DNA of 64,000 bases from Bradyrhizobium sp. 195 (GCF_023101665.1 NZ_CP082161.1:7670501-7734500), one strand, 5' to 3'. Positions 43,654-53,167 are shown, counted from the first letter of the stretch. Made by a program: numbers and translations. The notes: a model not told the origin generated them from the letters alone.

Positions 43654-43917
43654 TCACTGCATCCGCGGCTCCAATAAATGCTGATATCCGGCGTCCGTCA
43701 TCCATCGCGCGCGGGCCAGATGGCTGTCATGGACGATCTTGGCGCGATCGGGTTCTCGGGATGGATCAAGGCCAAAGAGCACTTCGACGACCTCACGCCA
43801 GTCGGCGCCCTCTTCTTCGGCCATTAACAACCGGACGTAGATTGCAAGATGTTTCTCATCGTAGGCGTTCACGCGATCGGTTTGTGGCGGCCGGTCCTGA
43901 AATGGCAGTTCGTTCAT
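43654..43917 (-). CDS. QseM-like DUF2285 antiactivator (module 2, intact)
   Basis: 87 aa, ATG at 43917: MNELPFQDRPPQTDRVNAYD, LAIYVRLLMAEEEGADWREV, KIVHDSHLARARWMTDAGYQ. A stand-alone DUF2285 protein divergent from an XRE regulator, the layout of qseM-qseC on the Mesorhizobium symbiosis ICE. There QseM binds TraR and FseA and blocks excision. No traR or traI homologue is visible in this window. The module 1 copy is frameshifted. Confidence 0.78.
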   Translation of the reverse strand: MNELPFQDRPPQTDRVNAYDEKHLAIYVRLLMAEEEGADWREVVEVLFGLDPSREPDRAKIVHDSHLARARWMTDAGYQHLLEPRMQ

Positions 43918-44325
43918 TGCAATCATCTCCGTCAGCCTCAAAGCAATGCCGGACATTCATTTGACGGCGGGAACTTCGCAACGTCGCGAAATGTCGCGCG
44001 ACCTCCACCGTGATGCATAGGCCGCATCACGGTGTGCCCGCAAGCGGCGAACGATGGCTCGCGAGGCACCGGCGCTCTCTAAATCGTGAACCGGCGCTCG
44101 CTGAGCGCGCCTGGCACGAAATCGCAACCCGATTCGGCATCCTGCTGACGCCCTCGGCGGTACGTAGTCCGTACCGTCTGCCCCCCCGCGCTGATCGCCA
44201 ACGTTTCATCATGCATTCGGTTCGGGCTTGAGGCACATCAGCAGCTTCGTTCATTGGGGACTGCCGTGCCGATTGTAGAGAATACTCCGTGGTGAAATAC
44301 TCTTCAATAGACCTCTCTCATCTCC
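43918..44325. promoter_or_regulatory. qseM-qseC type divergent intergenic region (module 2)
   Basis: 408 bp. Contains a dyad GGTACG-TAGTC-CGTACC (44159-44175). Close to the qseC-like start, two AATACTC copies (about 44281-44287 and 44297-44303) lie 16 bp apart. The GAACGATCGTTC palindromes of module 1 are absent, so operator specificity probably differs between modules. A short plus-strand frame (44010-44231) is not convincing as a gene. Confidence 0.45.
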
Positions 44326-44568
44326 ATGGAGATACGGGAGATTCTGGCGCGCAATTTGAGAAAGCATCGGCAGGCCGCAGGCCTGTCTCAGGAGGAGCTT
44401 GCCCATCGCGCCGAAATTGATCGCGGTTACATCAGTTCACTCGAACGCTGCCGGTATGCAGCCAGCATTGACGTTCTCGATCGACTTGCCCGTGAATTAG
44501 GGGTCGAAGCAGCGGATCTCTTGCAGAAGAAAGCGCGCGGCACGCTACGCGGAAAGCGGGCCACTTGA
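44326..44568 (+). CDS. XRE-family HTH regulator, QseC-like (module 2)
   Basis: 80 aa: NLRKHRQAAGLSQEELAHRA, then IDRGYISSLERCRYAASIDV is a full Cro/CI HTH. Same size and placement as the module 1 regulator, but with different recognition-helix residues (IDRGYISSLER versus LSVRYVGAIER). Probably represses its own and the qseM-like promoter. Confidence 0.8.
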   Translation: MEIREILARNLRKHRQAAGLSQEELAHRAEIDRGYISSLERCRYAASIDVLDRLARELGVEAADLLQKKARGTLRGKRAT

Positions 44569-44576
44569 CGACTTGA

Positions 44577-44634
44577 GCTGGCCGGACATTGTTGAGCGCA
44601 TTGGAGGCCAACGAAACGCGTCCAGTCAAACCGT
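44577..44634 (+). pseudogene. 3' remnant of the hypothetical gene at 15888-16298
   Basis: Reads WPDIVERALEANETRPVKP in mixed frames, matching the end of the module 1 protein (WEDIVDSVLEANQRRPIKP). The rest of the gene is deleted. Confidence 0.55.
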
Positions 44635-44732
44635 GACCGCCTCGCGCTGCTGACCGGGATCTATTCCGCCGTACCCAACTGCTCCCTTGCCGTTCATTGC
44701 AAGCCCGCCCGGCACACCTGGCGGATGGTGAT

Positions 44733-44759
44733 GCCCCGCCCGGACCAGCCGGGCGAGGC
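44733..44759. terminator. Hairpin downstream of DUF736 (44773-45099)
   Basis: CGCCCGG-ACCAG-CCGGGCG, extended by GCC/GGC on the outside, lies 14 bp after the DUF736 stop. It is stable and GC-rich but not followed by a T-run on the minus strand, so it may be a processing or attenuating hairpin rather than a classical terminator. A partial version follows the module 1 remnant (about 16371-16395). Confidence 0.4.
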
Positions 44760-44772
44760 ATTGTGGATCGGC

Positions 44773-45099
44773 TCAGTCGCCGTTGCGACGGCTGGGGCGA
44801 GACCAGATCAGACTGAAGCCCTCGCCCTCCTCGTCGTCAAAGAGGTTGGCGAAGATCGGAGCGGTGAAGCTCGGATCGTCGAGCTTGAGGCCGAGATAAT
44901 CGCGGCCCTCGTTGGAGCGCTTGGCCCAGGCGGCGCCGATCTCAACCCGGCCCGCATAGACGCGGTGGCTGGGGCTGTTCTCGCCGGACCGATTGGTCTC
45001 GGGGACAATCCGGACGTTTTTGGTCTGGAGCGAGAGGGTCACGATTTCACCGGTGAACTCGTTGTTGCCGGTCTTCTTGAAGGTGCCGATGGTCGCCAT
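44773..45099 (-). CDS. DUF736 domain protein, second type (module 2, intact)
   Basis: 108 aa, ATG at 45099 with AGGAGAA upstream: MATIGTFKKTGNNEFTGEIV, GRVEIGAAWAKRSNEGRDYL, FANLFDDEEGEGFSLIWSR. Classic DUF736, only distantly like the shorter-range copy at 38830. The module 1 orthologue is destroyed by IS21. Confidence 0.85.
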   Translation of the reverse strand: MATIGTFKKTGNNEFTGEIVTLSLQTKNVRIVPETNRSGENSPSHRVYAGRVEIGAAWAKRSNEGRDYLGLKLDDPSFTAPIFANLFDDEEGEGFSLIWSRPSRRNGD

Positions 45100-45695
45100 G
45101 GAAGTTCTCCTTGATCTCTGTTTTCCGAGCCCGCACCTTGCGGCCTCGATGGTGATCGAAGGGGCCGGAGGCGATCGACGGCGCACCCCGAAGGGGCTCG
45201 ACAGCAAAGGAGGACCTTTCTTGTCTCGCGCGAGGAATGACGGCGCAGCCGGCAGGGGAAGAAAGTTGTGACGCCGCTGTTGCGCCTTAGGCGATCGAGG
45301 CTTCAGCCGGCCTTCGGCCAGATCAATCCATCAAAGAGGCCGTTCGGTGCGCTCGGCCGGACAGAGCTGATATCGAGGAGAACGTGGCGATTTCGGTCGC
45401 ACCGAGAGCCCGGCGAATGAGTTCGATGGTGACAGGCGCCCTCTCCTGTCAGCAATGGACGGATTTGGCGTTCGAGATCGCGCCTCGGCGGGGACGGCCC
45501 GTTCACATCCGTTGTCGGCCGATATTTGAGAGGTGACGGCTTGGTCCATACCGCCATGAGGGCGTGACGAAGCTGGCCTTGTGGAGATTGCTCGAGCTTC
45601 GACGCGCGCATTTGACTCGGCGATGAAAACCGAGAGCGTTCCGTACATCTGATCCAATCCCGTCCGCCGACGTGAAGCTACAATGCCCCCTGCCA
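45100..45695. other. Stretch without a firm gene (module 2)
   Basis: 596 bp homologous to 19263-19853. It keeps a minus-strand tail APNGLFDGLIWPKAG, but a one-base deletion relative to module 1 breaks the frame. No gene is called. Confidence 0.4.
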
Positions 45696-46115
45696 TTACC
45701 CGGCAGGTCCGGCGGTCATTCCAGTGATCCGGATGAACGCCGTGATGCTGACGGCAATGGCGCCCACGACTGGAAAGATCGCCTGCCAGATCGGTGCAGG
45801 CACCGCCATCAGCGCAATTCCGTGGGTGGCGCTGTAACCGGCGACAGTGGCGGGCGCGACGTAGAGGACGACGATCAGCAGCCGGAGCCAGGTCCACGGC
45901 ACATAGGCGAGCGCAAGCTGGCCGATGCCGAAAGTCGCGCCGCCTGCGACGAGGCCTAAGACAATGCAGCCGACCACCCCGGCGCCGGTATGAAAGGCCC
46001 AGACGACGGTCGTGAGGCCGACGAAAAACCGGAGCGCGAAGACAGCAAGGGTGAACAGCAGCCAGCAAAAGAAGCCAATGCCGGTAATGACGAGCAGCGG
46101 TCCGAAGATGATCAT
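45696..46115 (-). CDS. ICE-associated integral membrane protein (module 2)
   Basis: 139 aa: MIIFGPLLVITGIGFFCWLL, FVGLTTVVWAFHTGAGVVGC, LALAYVPWTWLRLLIVVLYV. Same four-to-five-helix topology as 19854-20294. Unknown function. Last intact gene of module 2. Confidence 0.67.
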   Translation of the reverse strand: MIIFGPLLVITGIGFFCWLLFTLAVFALRFFVGLTTVVWAFHTGAGVVGCIVLGLVAGGATFGIGQLALAYVPWTWLRLLIVVLYVAPATVAGYSATHGIALMAVPAPIWQAIFPVVGAIAVSITAFIRITGMTAGPAG

Positions 46116-46128
46116 AGCGGTGGGCTCC

Positions 46129-46176
46129 GTGAGATAGAGGTCTGACGGTCGCGCCTTCCACCACCACCACGGCGCA
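46129..46176. promoter_or_regulatory. Conserved 48-bp element upstream of the membrane protein gene (module 2)
   Basis: Counterpart of 20308-20355, one mismatch. Homology between modules continues, weaker, to the EFDPFQ codons of the small protein at 46264-46284 and then ends. Confidence 0.4.
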
Positions 46177-46530
46177 TGCCCGAGTATAGCGGAGACGACT
46201 GTGATCGCGAGCGGAAATCCTGTGGGATTTCCGCCGCCCGACCTCCACGATGCTCGGGTCCTTCATCATTGGAACGGGTCGAATTCTTACCTATGCGCAG
46301 GTGGCGCATAACCACGACCACGGGAGATGACAGAAGTCGTCTGCTTCGATCACGTTGCGCGCCGGAATAGTTTATCTGCCAGAGCGATGAATGAGAGAAC
46401 GAATTGTTCGTTGGCCGCCGACAGCCGCTTCCACCGTTTGCAGTTTTTGGATGATCCGGTGTGTTGGCGCAGGCCCTGATGCTGCCATGTACCAATGCAA
46501 CTAGTGCTTGAACCCCCTGGAGAGATTGTT
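46177..46530. other. Right boundary of module 2
   Basis: Contains the last six codons and stop of the small membrane protein (46264-46284, minus strand). From about 46286 the sequence has no counterpart in module 1. No other gene is visible. Confidence 0.45.
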
Positions 46531-46950
46531 ATGGCAAAACCCCCTCAAATCGTCCTCACGCCGTTCTTCCGCCCTCGCGATGAGGACGCTGAGGAGCAAC
46601 AGATGTACGTGGCGGGATTCGTCGATGAGGAGGACGAGGCGTGGGGCACGCTGATCCCACTGGAGGCGGAGATGGTTGAGCAAGCCGTTATGAGGCATCA
46701 GACAATCGGGGTTTGGTGCAACTCCGACGGCCGCATCCAGCCGCAGCCCGACAGCGACGGGCTATTTGAACACCTGCTCGAGAAAGGTCAATTGAAGGAG
46801 ACGCCTCTCGACGAACTGGTTGCCGAGGCTATCGAAGAAGGCAGGAATGAACCCAATGATGAGATTCTCGACATGTTCGAGACTCTGCATGAGCGGCTGG
46901 TGCGCGCCACGAGCGCAGTCGCTGACGAGATTGCGCGGCGCAGGCGATGA
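46531..46950 (+). CDS. Acidic hypothetical protein (139 aa)
   Basis: ATG at 46531 with GGAGAG eight bases upstream. Soluble and strongly acidic (DEDAEEQQMYVAGFVDEEDE), with a C-terminal helix (ETLHERLVRATSAVADEIAR). Family not recognised. Good codon bias suggests a real gene. Confidence 0.55.
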   Translation: MAKPPQIVLTPFFRPRDEDAEEQQMYVAGFVDEEDEAWGTLIPLEAEMVEQAVMRHQTIGVWCNSDGRIQPQPDSDGLFEHLLEKGQLKETPLDELVAEAIEEGRNEPNDEILDMFETLHERLVRATSAVADEIARRRR

Positions 46951-47113
46951 AATCCAGGCGCGCGAGCGCTGAGTGAAAGAGAATCTGGGCTACGTTTGGT
47001 ACTTGGCCGAGTGACGGAGATTCCCACTTAGAGGACCAGGCAGGACGGCTTCAATCCTCATCAGATTGATCACGCGTCGTGGCGGCTCGCGCCGACTTCA
47101 TTTGGATCGAGCG

Positions 47114-47311
47114 TCAGCCCCAACTGATGGGGGTATACGGAACTCGACGGCGCTTCAGTTCTTCCTCAAGGCGCAACGCTTCTCGTTTCGCAGTTTCGCC
47201 CAGCAGACGATGTTTGCTGCCTAGGCGCACATCGGCCGCAACTTGCTGCCGAATATTTTCGTAGAGTTTAAGGACGCTCGCGTCACTTAAATCCTGGATG
47301 GCCATCGACAT
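47114..47311 (-). CDS. Small conserved helical protein (about 65 aa)
   Basis: The start is probably MSMAIQDLSDASVLKLYENI at 47311 (an alternative ATG lies two codons downstream). Helical and basic towards the C-terminus (KREALRLEEELKRRRVPYTP). It resembles short rhizobial hypothetical proteins; no function. Confidence 0.5.
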   Translation of the reverse strand: MSMAIQDLSDASVLKLYENIRQQVAADVRLGSKHRLLGETAKREALRLEEELKRRRVPYTPISWG

Positions 47312-47508
47312 CTTCTCAAAGACATTCACGAAATAAAATGGAGCCGCAGATGAGATCCGCGGCTCCCCGGGAAATAGCTCAATAAGACGCAATGTAGTCC
47401 AGCCCCGGTACCGACCTCAGAGTGCCTCGTTCATTGAGATTTGTGGAGCGTCAATGGCGCTTGCGTTTGCGAAAACAATATTAACGTTGCTTCTTCACCA
47501 CACCGGGC

Positions 47509-47862
47509 TCAGCCCGGCCACTTAGACTGCCCGGACGCTCTCAGACTGTCTTGGACGGCAAAGTTGCTGTCGTTCGGTCCGGCTTCACTGTTTAGTCGTT
47601 TGTGCATTTCCTTGCTAGCCTTGAAGAGCGGAAAGCGCTTCTTGTCGACTCGCACGAGCGCGCCCGTTCGCGGATTTCTGCTGATGCGCGCCGGCCGTTG
47701 CTTGGCAGAAAACACTCCGAATCCTCGAGGCTCAACCCGATCACCGCGCGCGAGCGCAGCGACGATCTCGCCCAGGATTGCATTTACAATGTTCTCGACG
47801 TCACGCTGATAAAGGCGCGGACTTCGACCGGCGATACGCTCAACGAGTTCGGACCTGATCAT
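47509..47862 (-). CDS. HU/IHF-family DNA-binding protein (IHF-beta like)
   Basis: 117 aa from the ATG at 47862 ([20 protein letters not shown]). It has the full fold: [40 protein letters not shown] and the NPRTG tip of the DNA-bending arm. A 20-residue C-terminal extension is not in standard IhfB. An IHF-like protein could assist site-specific recombination in this region, but it may equally be a spare chromosomal paralogue. Confidence 0.85.
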   Translation of the reverse strand: MIRSELVERIAGRSPRLYQRDVENIVNAILGEIVAALARGDRVEPRGFGVFSAKQRPARISRNPRTGALVRVDKKRFPLFKASKEMHKRLNSEAGPNDSNFAVQDSLRASGQSKWPG

Positions 47863-48505
47863 TGGCACTGGCGTCCACGGAATTTGCGGGTGATCATTCC
47901 TCGACACCTTCGTCGAAACAGCGCAGGATGCGATCCATGGCCACTTGCCTTTGCGGGCCGTGGCGGTCACGGCGGCACGCGTGGAGAAGCGCCGCTCCCC
48001 GGCCGCCGGATCGGCGCGTTCGGGACGAGAGCATTCGGCGGCCGGAGACCTTGTTGATCGGCGCCAGCCGCAGCGTTGTTAAAGGAAACTTCGTCGGCTT
48101 CGCCGATGAGGAGTTGGGTAAGATGACGCTGGCCCACGCTCGTTTTTGGCATTCTCATCAGCGAGGTCCCACTTGTTGTTGCCGTTCTGACCATCAATGC
48201 CTTCGGATGGGACATGGAAGGACGATCTGCTCATGTTTGGCTCTAGCAGGATCGAAGCCCAGTGGCTCGATAGCTCGAGCACGTCGGCGAGCCTCGCCAT
48301 GTACCCTTCTCCTCAATCAACAATGTCGATTGGGTGTGGTAAAAATGAGCCGCACAGAGGTCCCGCAAGGCCCTCAGTCCGGCCAGTTACGCGGGGATCG
48401 AACCCGCGCGAGTGATGCATCGTCGCGTCGAGACAGAAATCTGCCTACAATTGAATACCGTCCGAGTTCAGCGTAAGAACGTCTTTCTACAAAAGAAATT
48501 GGCGG
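47863..48505. other. Stretch without a firm gene
   Basis: 643 bp. Several short overlapping frames exist, none with motifs. At about 48386-48405 the minus strand contains GCGCGGGTTCGATCCCCGCG, which looks like a tRNA T-arm, but no acceptor stem or anticodon arm accompanies it. Confidence 0.35.
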
Positions 48506-48748
48506 TTAGTTGAGAAATGTCACGCCCAACCGTCGCTCGTCACGCCAGATGACGGAACAATAAATATCACGTCCAACGCTCGGAATGCGCAGACCGAAAG
48601 CGGCTGGCATAAAAGGCGCATCCAAGGTCTGAACGATTGCGGAGGAAGCCGTGAGATGGCGCACCTTACAGCGCATCGGAGAACCATCAATAACGATCTC
48701 GGCTATGCGAATACCCCTGTTTCGGCGCTCTTTCGTCACGTCTCTCAT
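48506..48748 (-). CDS. PilZ-domain protein (80 aa)
   Basis: Compact PilZ-like beta domain: RNRGIRIAEIVIDGSPMRCK, VRHLTASSAIVQTLD, PAAFGLRIPSVGRDIYCSV, WRDERRLGVTFLN. The RxxxR and (D/N)xSxxG signature for c-di-GMP is degenerate (RNRGIR; LTASSAIV), so nucleotide binding is doubtful. Such single-domain PilZ proteins are very common in Bradyrhizobium. Confidence 0.65.
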   Translation of the reverse strand: MRDVTKERRNRGIRIAEIVIDGSPMRCKVRHLTASSAIVQTLDAPFMPAAFGLRIPSVGRDIYCSVIWRDERRLGVTFLN

Positions 48749-49434
48749 CTCTCCCGCTCTAGGGCGCGGGAGATGTGATTGGCGATTTCGGTCTCAATTT
48801 GGCTGGATCATGATTTCATTGTCAGGCCGCGAGCTTTTTCTCCATCGCCAACCAACGCCTCAAGTGAAAATCCTGCGCTACCACGGCCTTGCGCTCGCTG
48901 GACTTGCCGTCGCCCACCCGTTCGCCGCCGCAATCTGGCGCGTGGTCAGGCCGTCCAGGCTCCCCTCCAGTACCGCCAAGTGCTCCCCTGCGCAGCAGCA
49001 ACGCGAGTCGCGTCCATGTCGGCGATCGTTGTGTCAATCGGCCTTTTAATTGCGGATTGATGCCAATTCTCTTTTTGAAGCCATTCGGCAAGACGATAGC
49101 GCTCGACCCGTTGGAGCGGGTTGGGGTTGCGGAGACGGGGCGAGCGCGACTGGTAGATCGATAGCCGGCTCGTAGTCGTGGACCGATTAGCCATTACCTA
49201 CTCTCCTCAGCTGCGCGCCGCTGGGGTCATGGTCCTTTCCGAAGGTCGCAAGCGCCTCATGATGATGTCCGGATCGGGTGCCTCATCGTTTGCAATGGCG
49301 TGCGGGCGAGCCGCCACCAGCCGATTGACCGAGGTCACCACGACCACCATCCCAGCGGGACATCGCCGGGCCCGGCGAACCGGGTCAGGAACTTGCAAAA
49401 TAATGTCAGGCCGGCGCGTGGCCTCAGTGGAACG
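48749..49434. other. Stretch without a firm gene
   Basis: 686 bp between the PilZ gene and the IS110 remnant. Minus-strand frames 48822-49091 and 48946-49194 overlap and may be pieces of one frameshifted gene (PNPLQRVERYRLAEWL; HLRRWLAMEKKLAA). I do not recognise them. Confidence 0.35.
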
Positions 49435-49986
49435 GCGTGCCATAGACCCAAATGCCGTGGAGGATCACAGCGATCTAGCGCGCAATGGCGACCTTTGCCT
49501 TTTTCATACCGACCCGCTTCGCGATTCCCCAGGCCTTGAGGGAACACCATTTCTTGGTCCGATAGAGAAGGACGGTCGCTGCCTAAAACAGGGTAGATTT
49601 GGAGAAGTCAATCGCCCCATCGAGATATCTTGCCACTAATGTCAGTTTCACCAGATTGGTTGCGCAGAGGTGTGAGGCCGAGATAGGCACTGACTGTCGA
49701 GGCCGATCGCAGGGGCGGGTCATCGATCGTATGGCGGAAGGTGACGGCAGTCACCAGGCCAACACCAGGAACCGTCATTAGGCGAGGCGTCGTCTCGTCA
49801 GACTTCCCAAATCGGCGGACCTCCTCGTCGAATTTTATCTGCTGCTGGCAGATATGCTCATGAATTGACAGGAGTGGCTCGATCATGTTGAGGAGTCGAT
49901 GATCTTCGCCCGATAGCTCCCCGAGCTGGTTAAGAACTGTTGGCCAATCGCGCGAGGGAATAGCAACCCACATTTCTTCATCAGAC
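49435..49986 (-). pseudogene. IS110 transposase, C-terminal part (outermost of a nested set)
   Basis: Minus strand: [60 protein letters not shown], then after a break [20 protein letters not shown] and [12 protein letters not shown] with a nonsense codon. It is cut at 49986 by the IS21 element; the upstream part resumes at 54884. Confidence 0.8.
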
Positions 49987-50114
49987 TGTCAAGCGACGTC
50001 CGGATTTGACCCCGCAGCGACATGAGGAAGTGACCCCCTTGTTGTTTGCAGGACTGTAGCAAGCCGCTCGCGAAGCGCGCCCGTCATAGCGCTGTAGCGA
50101 GCGAGCGGCTTGCT

Positions 50115-50588
50115 TCACGACTTCTTCTCCGATTTGGCTTCTGGTGCAGCGGGCTTCTGCAGCAGTCCGCTGCGGCGCTTCTCCTTCAAGCGATAGCTGT
50201 CGCCGCGGATCGTGATGACGTGACTGTGGTGCAGCAGACGATCAAGGATCGCGGTGGCAACCACGGGGTCGCTGAAGACCGAGCCCCACTCGCCGACACT
50301 GCGGTTGCTGGTCAGCAGGATCGCGCCTCTCTCATAGCGACGGCTAACGAGCTGAAAGAAGAGATGCGCGGCATTGGGTTCAAAGGGCAGATACCCAAGC
50401 TCGTCGATGATCAAGAGCTTTGGCTTGGCAAATTGCGCGAGTCGCTCCTCGAGCCGCCCTTCGCCGTGACCTTTAGCAAGCTGCGCAACGACAGTCGTGG
50501 CTGCGACGAACTGAACTGAATGCCCAGCCAGGATCGCTTCGCGACCAAGAGCGACCGCAAGATGCGTCTTGCCAACGCCAGGCGGACC
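50115..50588 (-). pseudogene. istB, C-terminal part from Walker A onward
   Basis: Starts in the Walker A motif (GPPGVGKTHLAVALGREAIL) and continues VAATTVVAQLAKGHGEGRLE, LLIIDELGYLPFEPN (Walker B), LTSNRSVGEWGSVFSDPVVA. The N-terminal part is 53168-53500. The junction falls in the codons for G-P-P-G of the P-loop. Confidence 0.87.
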
Positions 50589-50894
50589 AGCGTCATAATG
50601 CCGGGTGTCTGGGATCAGAGGTTGAGATCCTCTACCCATTTCATCCGCGATGCGGAGCGTTAGTCGTCGTTGTCGCCTGCAAGCGGCTCGGGGGTGAGAC
50701 GCATTTTGTTATCAGACAACCTGATGCGACGTTAACGCTTCTGCCGGCATGGATGGCGACCCCCGCCGCCGCTTCCTTCCGACTGATAGCTGATCCGCGG
50801 CTTCCGGTGAATCGTCTGCTGGAGGCGCGCGTTCTTGCCGACGCGGCCTTAGCCTCCTCTCCCAGGGAATCGTCCCAATCGCGAGGAGGCGGTC

Positions 50895-51083
50895 ATGGCG
50901 GACGCATCACGTCGTCAGGGGGATCTTTTCGAGAGCCCTCCAACATACAGCAGCATTCCAATCGAAGCCCACCAGCGAATGTTGGAGCTGTTGAAGGAGC
51001 TTCTGACCGAAGCGCTCACCGACAGCGCGGTCGACGCAAACGACGTGAACGGGGAGGACAGCGGTGAGCAAGATCACGCCTGA
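50895..51083 (+). CDS. Small accessory protein upstream of the serine recombinase (62 aa)
   Basis: ATG at 50895 with GAGGAGG eight bases upstream. MADASRRQGDLFESPPTYSS is followed by a helix (AHQRMLELLKELLTEALTDS) and an acidic tail. It overlaps the recombinase start by 20 bp, so the two are translationally coupled. It could be a modulator of recombination; no known domain. Confidence 0.6.
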   Translation: MADASRRQGDLFESPPTYSSIPIEAHQRMLELLKELLTEALTDSAVDANDVNGEDSGEQDHA

Positions 51084-53133
51084 GCACCTTGCTCGCCAGG
51101 CCGTCGTGTACGTTCGTCAGTCGACGGCCGACCAGGTTATCAACAACCGAGAGAGCCAGCGCCGCCAGTACGGCTTGGCCGACCGTGCGCGGCAACTGGG
51201 CTGGAACGAGGTGGTCGTGATCGACGATGATCTCGGTCGCTCTGGTGGAGGCACCGCGCGTCCCGGCTTCGAGAAGCTGCTTGCCGCCATTTGCGAAGGG
51301 CGAGTTGGCGCTGTGGTCTCGATTGAGGCCTCTCGGCTGGCCCGCAACGGCAGGGATTGGCATACGCTCCTGGAGTTCTGCGGGCTCGTCGGAACACTGA
51401 TCGTCGATGAGGATGGCGTCTACGATCCGCGCCACCCCAATGATCGCCTTCTGCTCGGCATGAAGGGCACAATGAGCGAGATGGAGCTGTCTATCTTTCG
51501 GCAGCGCTCGCTTGAAGCCTTGAAGCAGAAGGCCCACAGGGGTGAGCTCTTCCTCAACGTTGCCATCGGCTATCTCAAAGTCTCCCACGATCGGATCGAG
51601 AAGGACCCTGATCGACGCATTAAGGAGGCTCTCGCACTCGTGTTCACCAAGTTTGCCGAGATGCAGACACTTCGCCAGGTCCACCTGTGGTTACGGCAAG
51701 AACGAATCACTTTGCCCGCGGTCAGCCATGGCCCCGAGGGCCGCCACGTCGAGTGGAAGTTACCAGTCTACAATACGATCTATCACATCCTGACCAATCC
51801 CATCTATGCTGGTGCCTACGCCTTCGGGCGCTCGAGCAGTCGGGTGACGATCGAGGCCGGCCGCAAGAGGATCGTGCGGGGCTTCCGGCGGGAGCGCAGC
51901 GACTGGGAGGTTTTGATCAAGGACCACCATGAGGGCTACATTACGTGGGCGGAGTTCGAGAGGAATCAGCGCTTGATCACCGATAACGCCAATGGGAAGA
52001 GCTTCATGAGTCGTGGCTCGGTCCGCTGCGGCGAGGCCCTTCTTGCAGGGCTCCTTCGTTGCGGTCACTGCGGTCGCAAACTTCACGTTGCCTACAGTGG
52101 CACGCACAGCACTGTTGGGCGTTATCATTGCCGCGGTAGCCAGATCAACCATGGCGGAGATCCATGTATCTCATTCGGCGGCTTGCGCGTGGATCGCGCA
52201 ATCAGCGCGGAAGTCATCGCACGTTTGCAGCCGCTCGGTGTCAAGGCTGCGCTGGCTGCCATGGAGGCGCGCGGCCGTGAGCACGCCGAGAAGCTGCGTC
52301 AACTTGAACTGGCTCTGGAGCAAGCGCGTTATGAGGCCACTCGTGCTCGTCGGCACTATGAGGCCGTCGATCCCGACCATCGCTTGGTAGCCGGCGAGTT
52401 GGAGCGACGTTGGAATGAACGCCTGCTGGCTGTCCGCGCGCTCGAGGATGAGCGCGGTGCGTTTTTAGCCAAGCCGGAGACGACTCTGACAGAGGCGGAT
52501 CGCGAGCGGTTACTCGCGCTTGGCTCCGATTTGGAGCGTGCCTGGAACAGCACTGGGGCGACGCCTGCGACGCGCAAGCGGATCATCCGAACTGTGATCC
52601 GCGAGATCGTTGTGCGCATCCATGATGAGGCGATCGAGCTTGTCATCCACTGGCAGGGCGGCGATCATACAGCACTAAAGACCAGGAAGAACCGCACGGG
52701 CCAACACCGCTGGAGAACGTCCGCGGACGTCATCGATCTCGTGCGTGTTCTGGCGCGGCAGATGCCCGACAACACGATCGCGGCGGTCCTCAACCGCGCC
52801 GGCAAGTCGACGGGACGGGGTAACAGTTGGACCCGCGCCCGCGTTTGCCACTTGCGCAACCAGCAGGCTATCGCGCCCTACCGAGAGGGCGAACGCGCGG
52901 AGAGAGGAGAGGTCACTCTGGATGAAGCTGCCGCTGCCTTGAAGGTCAGCCCATCGACGGTTCGCCGTCTGATCGCGGAGCAGAGCTTGCCCGCGCATCA
53001 GCTGTGCAAGGGCGCACCCTGGGTGATCAAAGCGCTGGATCTGGAGCATCCTGAGGTCAAGAAGGCGGCACACGCGCGGCGCTTCCGGCGGCCGTCGTCC
53101 GGCGATCTGCGCCAAAGAGAGCTTGAACTATAA
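51064..53133 (+). CDS. Large serine recombinase with C-terminal excisionase-like HTH
   Basis: 689 aa, GTG start. Residues 12-150: the resolvase catalytic domain, YVRQSTADQV with the nucleophile Ser, DDDLGRSGGG and ASRLARNGRDW, SEMELSIFRQRS. About 160-300: recombinase domain (NPIYAGAYAFGRSSSRVTIE). About 325-375: zinc ribbon (LRCGHCGRKLHVAYSG, YHCRGS, GDPCISFGG). About 395-470: coiled coil. About 600-660: an additional HTH resembling excisionases (TLDEAAAALKVSPSTVRRLI, then PAHQLCKGAPWVI). The last is unusual for large serine recombinases. Intact and probably the integrase of the surrounding element. Confidence 0.9.
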   Translation: MSKITPEHLARQAVVYVRQSTADQVINNRESQRRQYGLADRARQLGWNEVVVIDDDLGRSGGGTARPGFEKLLAAICEGRVGAVVSIEASRLARNGRDWHTLLEFCGLVGTLIVDEDGVYDPRHPNDRLLLGMKGTMSEMELSIFRQRSLEALKQKAHRGELFLNVAIGYLKVSHDRIEKDPDRRIKEALALVFTKFAEMQTLRQVHLWLRQERITLPAVSHGPEGRHVEWKLPVYNTIYHILTNPIYAGAYAFGRSSSRVTIEAGRKRIVRGFRRERSDWEVLIKDHHEGYITWAEFERNQRLITDNANGKSFMSRGSVRCGEALLAGLLRCGHCGRKLHVAYSGTHSTVGRYHCRGSQINHGGDPCISFGGLRVDRAISAEVIARLQPLGVKAALAAMEARGREHAEKLRQLELALEQARYEATRARRHYEAVDPDHRLVAGELERRWNERLLAVRALEDERGAFLAKPETTLTEADRERLLALGSDLERAWNSTGATPATRKRIIRTVIREIVVRIHDEAIELVIHWQGGDHTALKTRKNRTGQHRWRTSADVIDLVRVLARQMPDNTIAAVLNRAGKSTGRGNSWTRARVCHLRNQQAIAPYREGERAERGEVTLDEAAAALKVSPSTVRRLIAEQSLPAHQLCKGAPWVIKALDLEHPEVKKAAHARRFRRPSSGDLRQRELEL

Positions 53134-53167
53134 CGGCATAGCGAGGTGAGCAGTATGAATCGGACTC

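Larger units (their letters stand above)
50589..53167 (+). mobile_element. Serine-recombinase element inserted in the istB P-loop codons
   Basis: About 2.58 kb with no counterpart in a normal istB. The two istB halves overlap in a 10-bp degenerate core: GGTCCGCCTG (50588-50579, minus strand) on one side and GGGCCACCCG (53176-53167) on the other. They share GGnCCnCCnG but differ at each third base, so this is not a copied target duplication. The element carries a small ORF and a 689-aa recombinase, both plus strand; 306 bp of non-coding DNA lie at the left. No transposase is present. Confidence 0.75.

Noticed and set aside
44010..44231. 73-codon plus-strand ORF in the module 2 qseM/qseC spacer
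   Set aside because: Not preserved in module 1, overlaps candidate operators, and has weak coding signals.
48822..49194. Two overlapping minus-strand ORFs
   Set aside because: Possibly fragments of one gene, but no motif or family could be recognised, so not called as genes.
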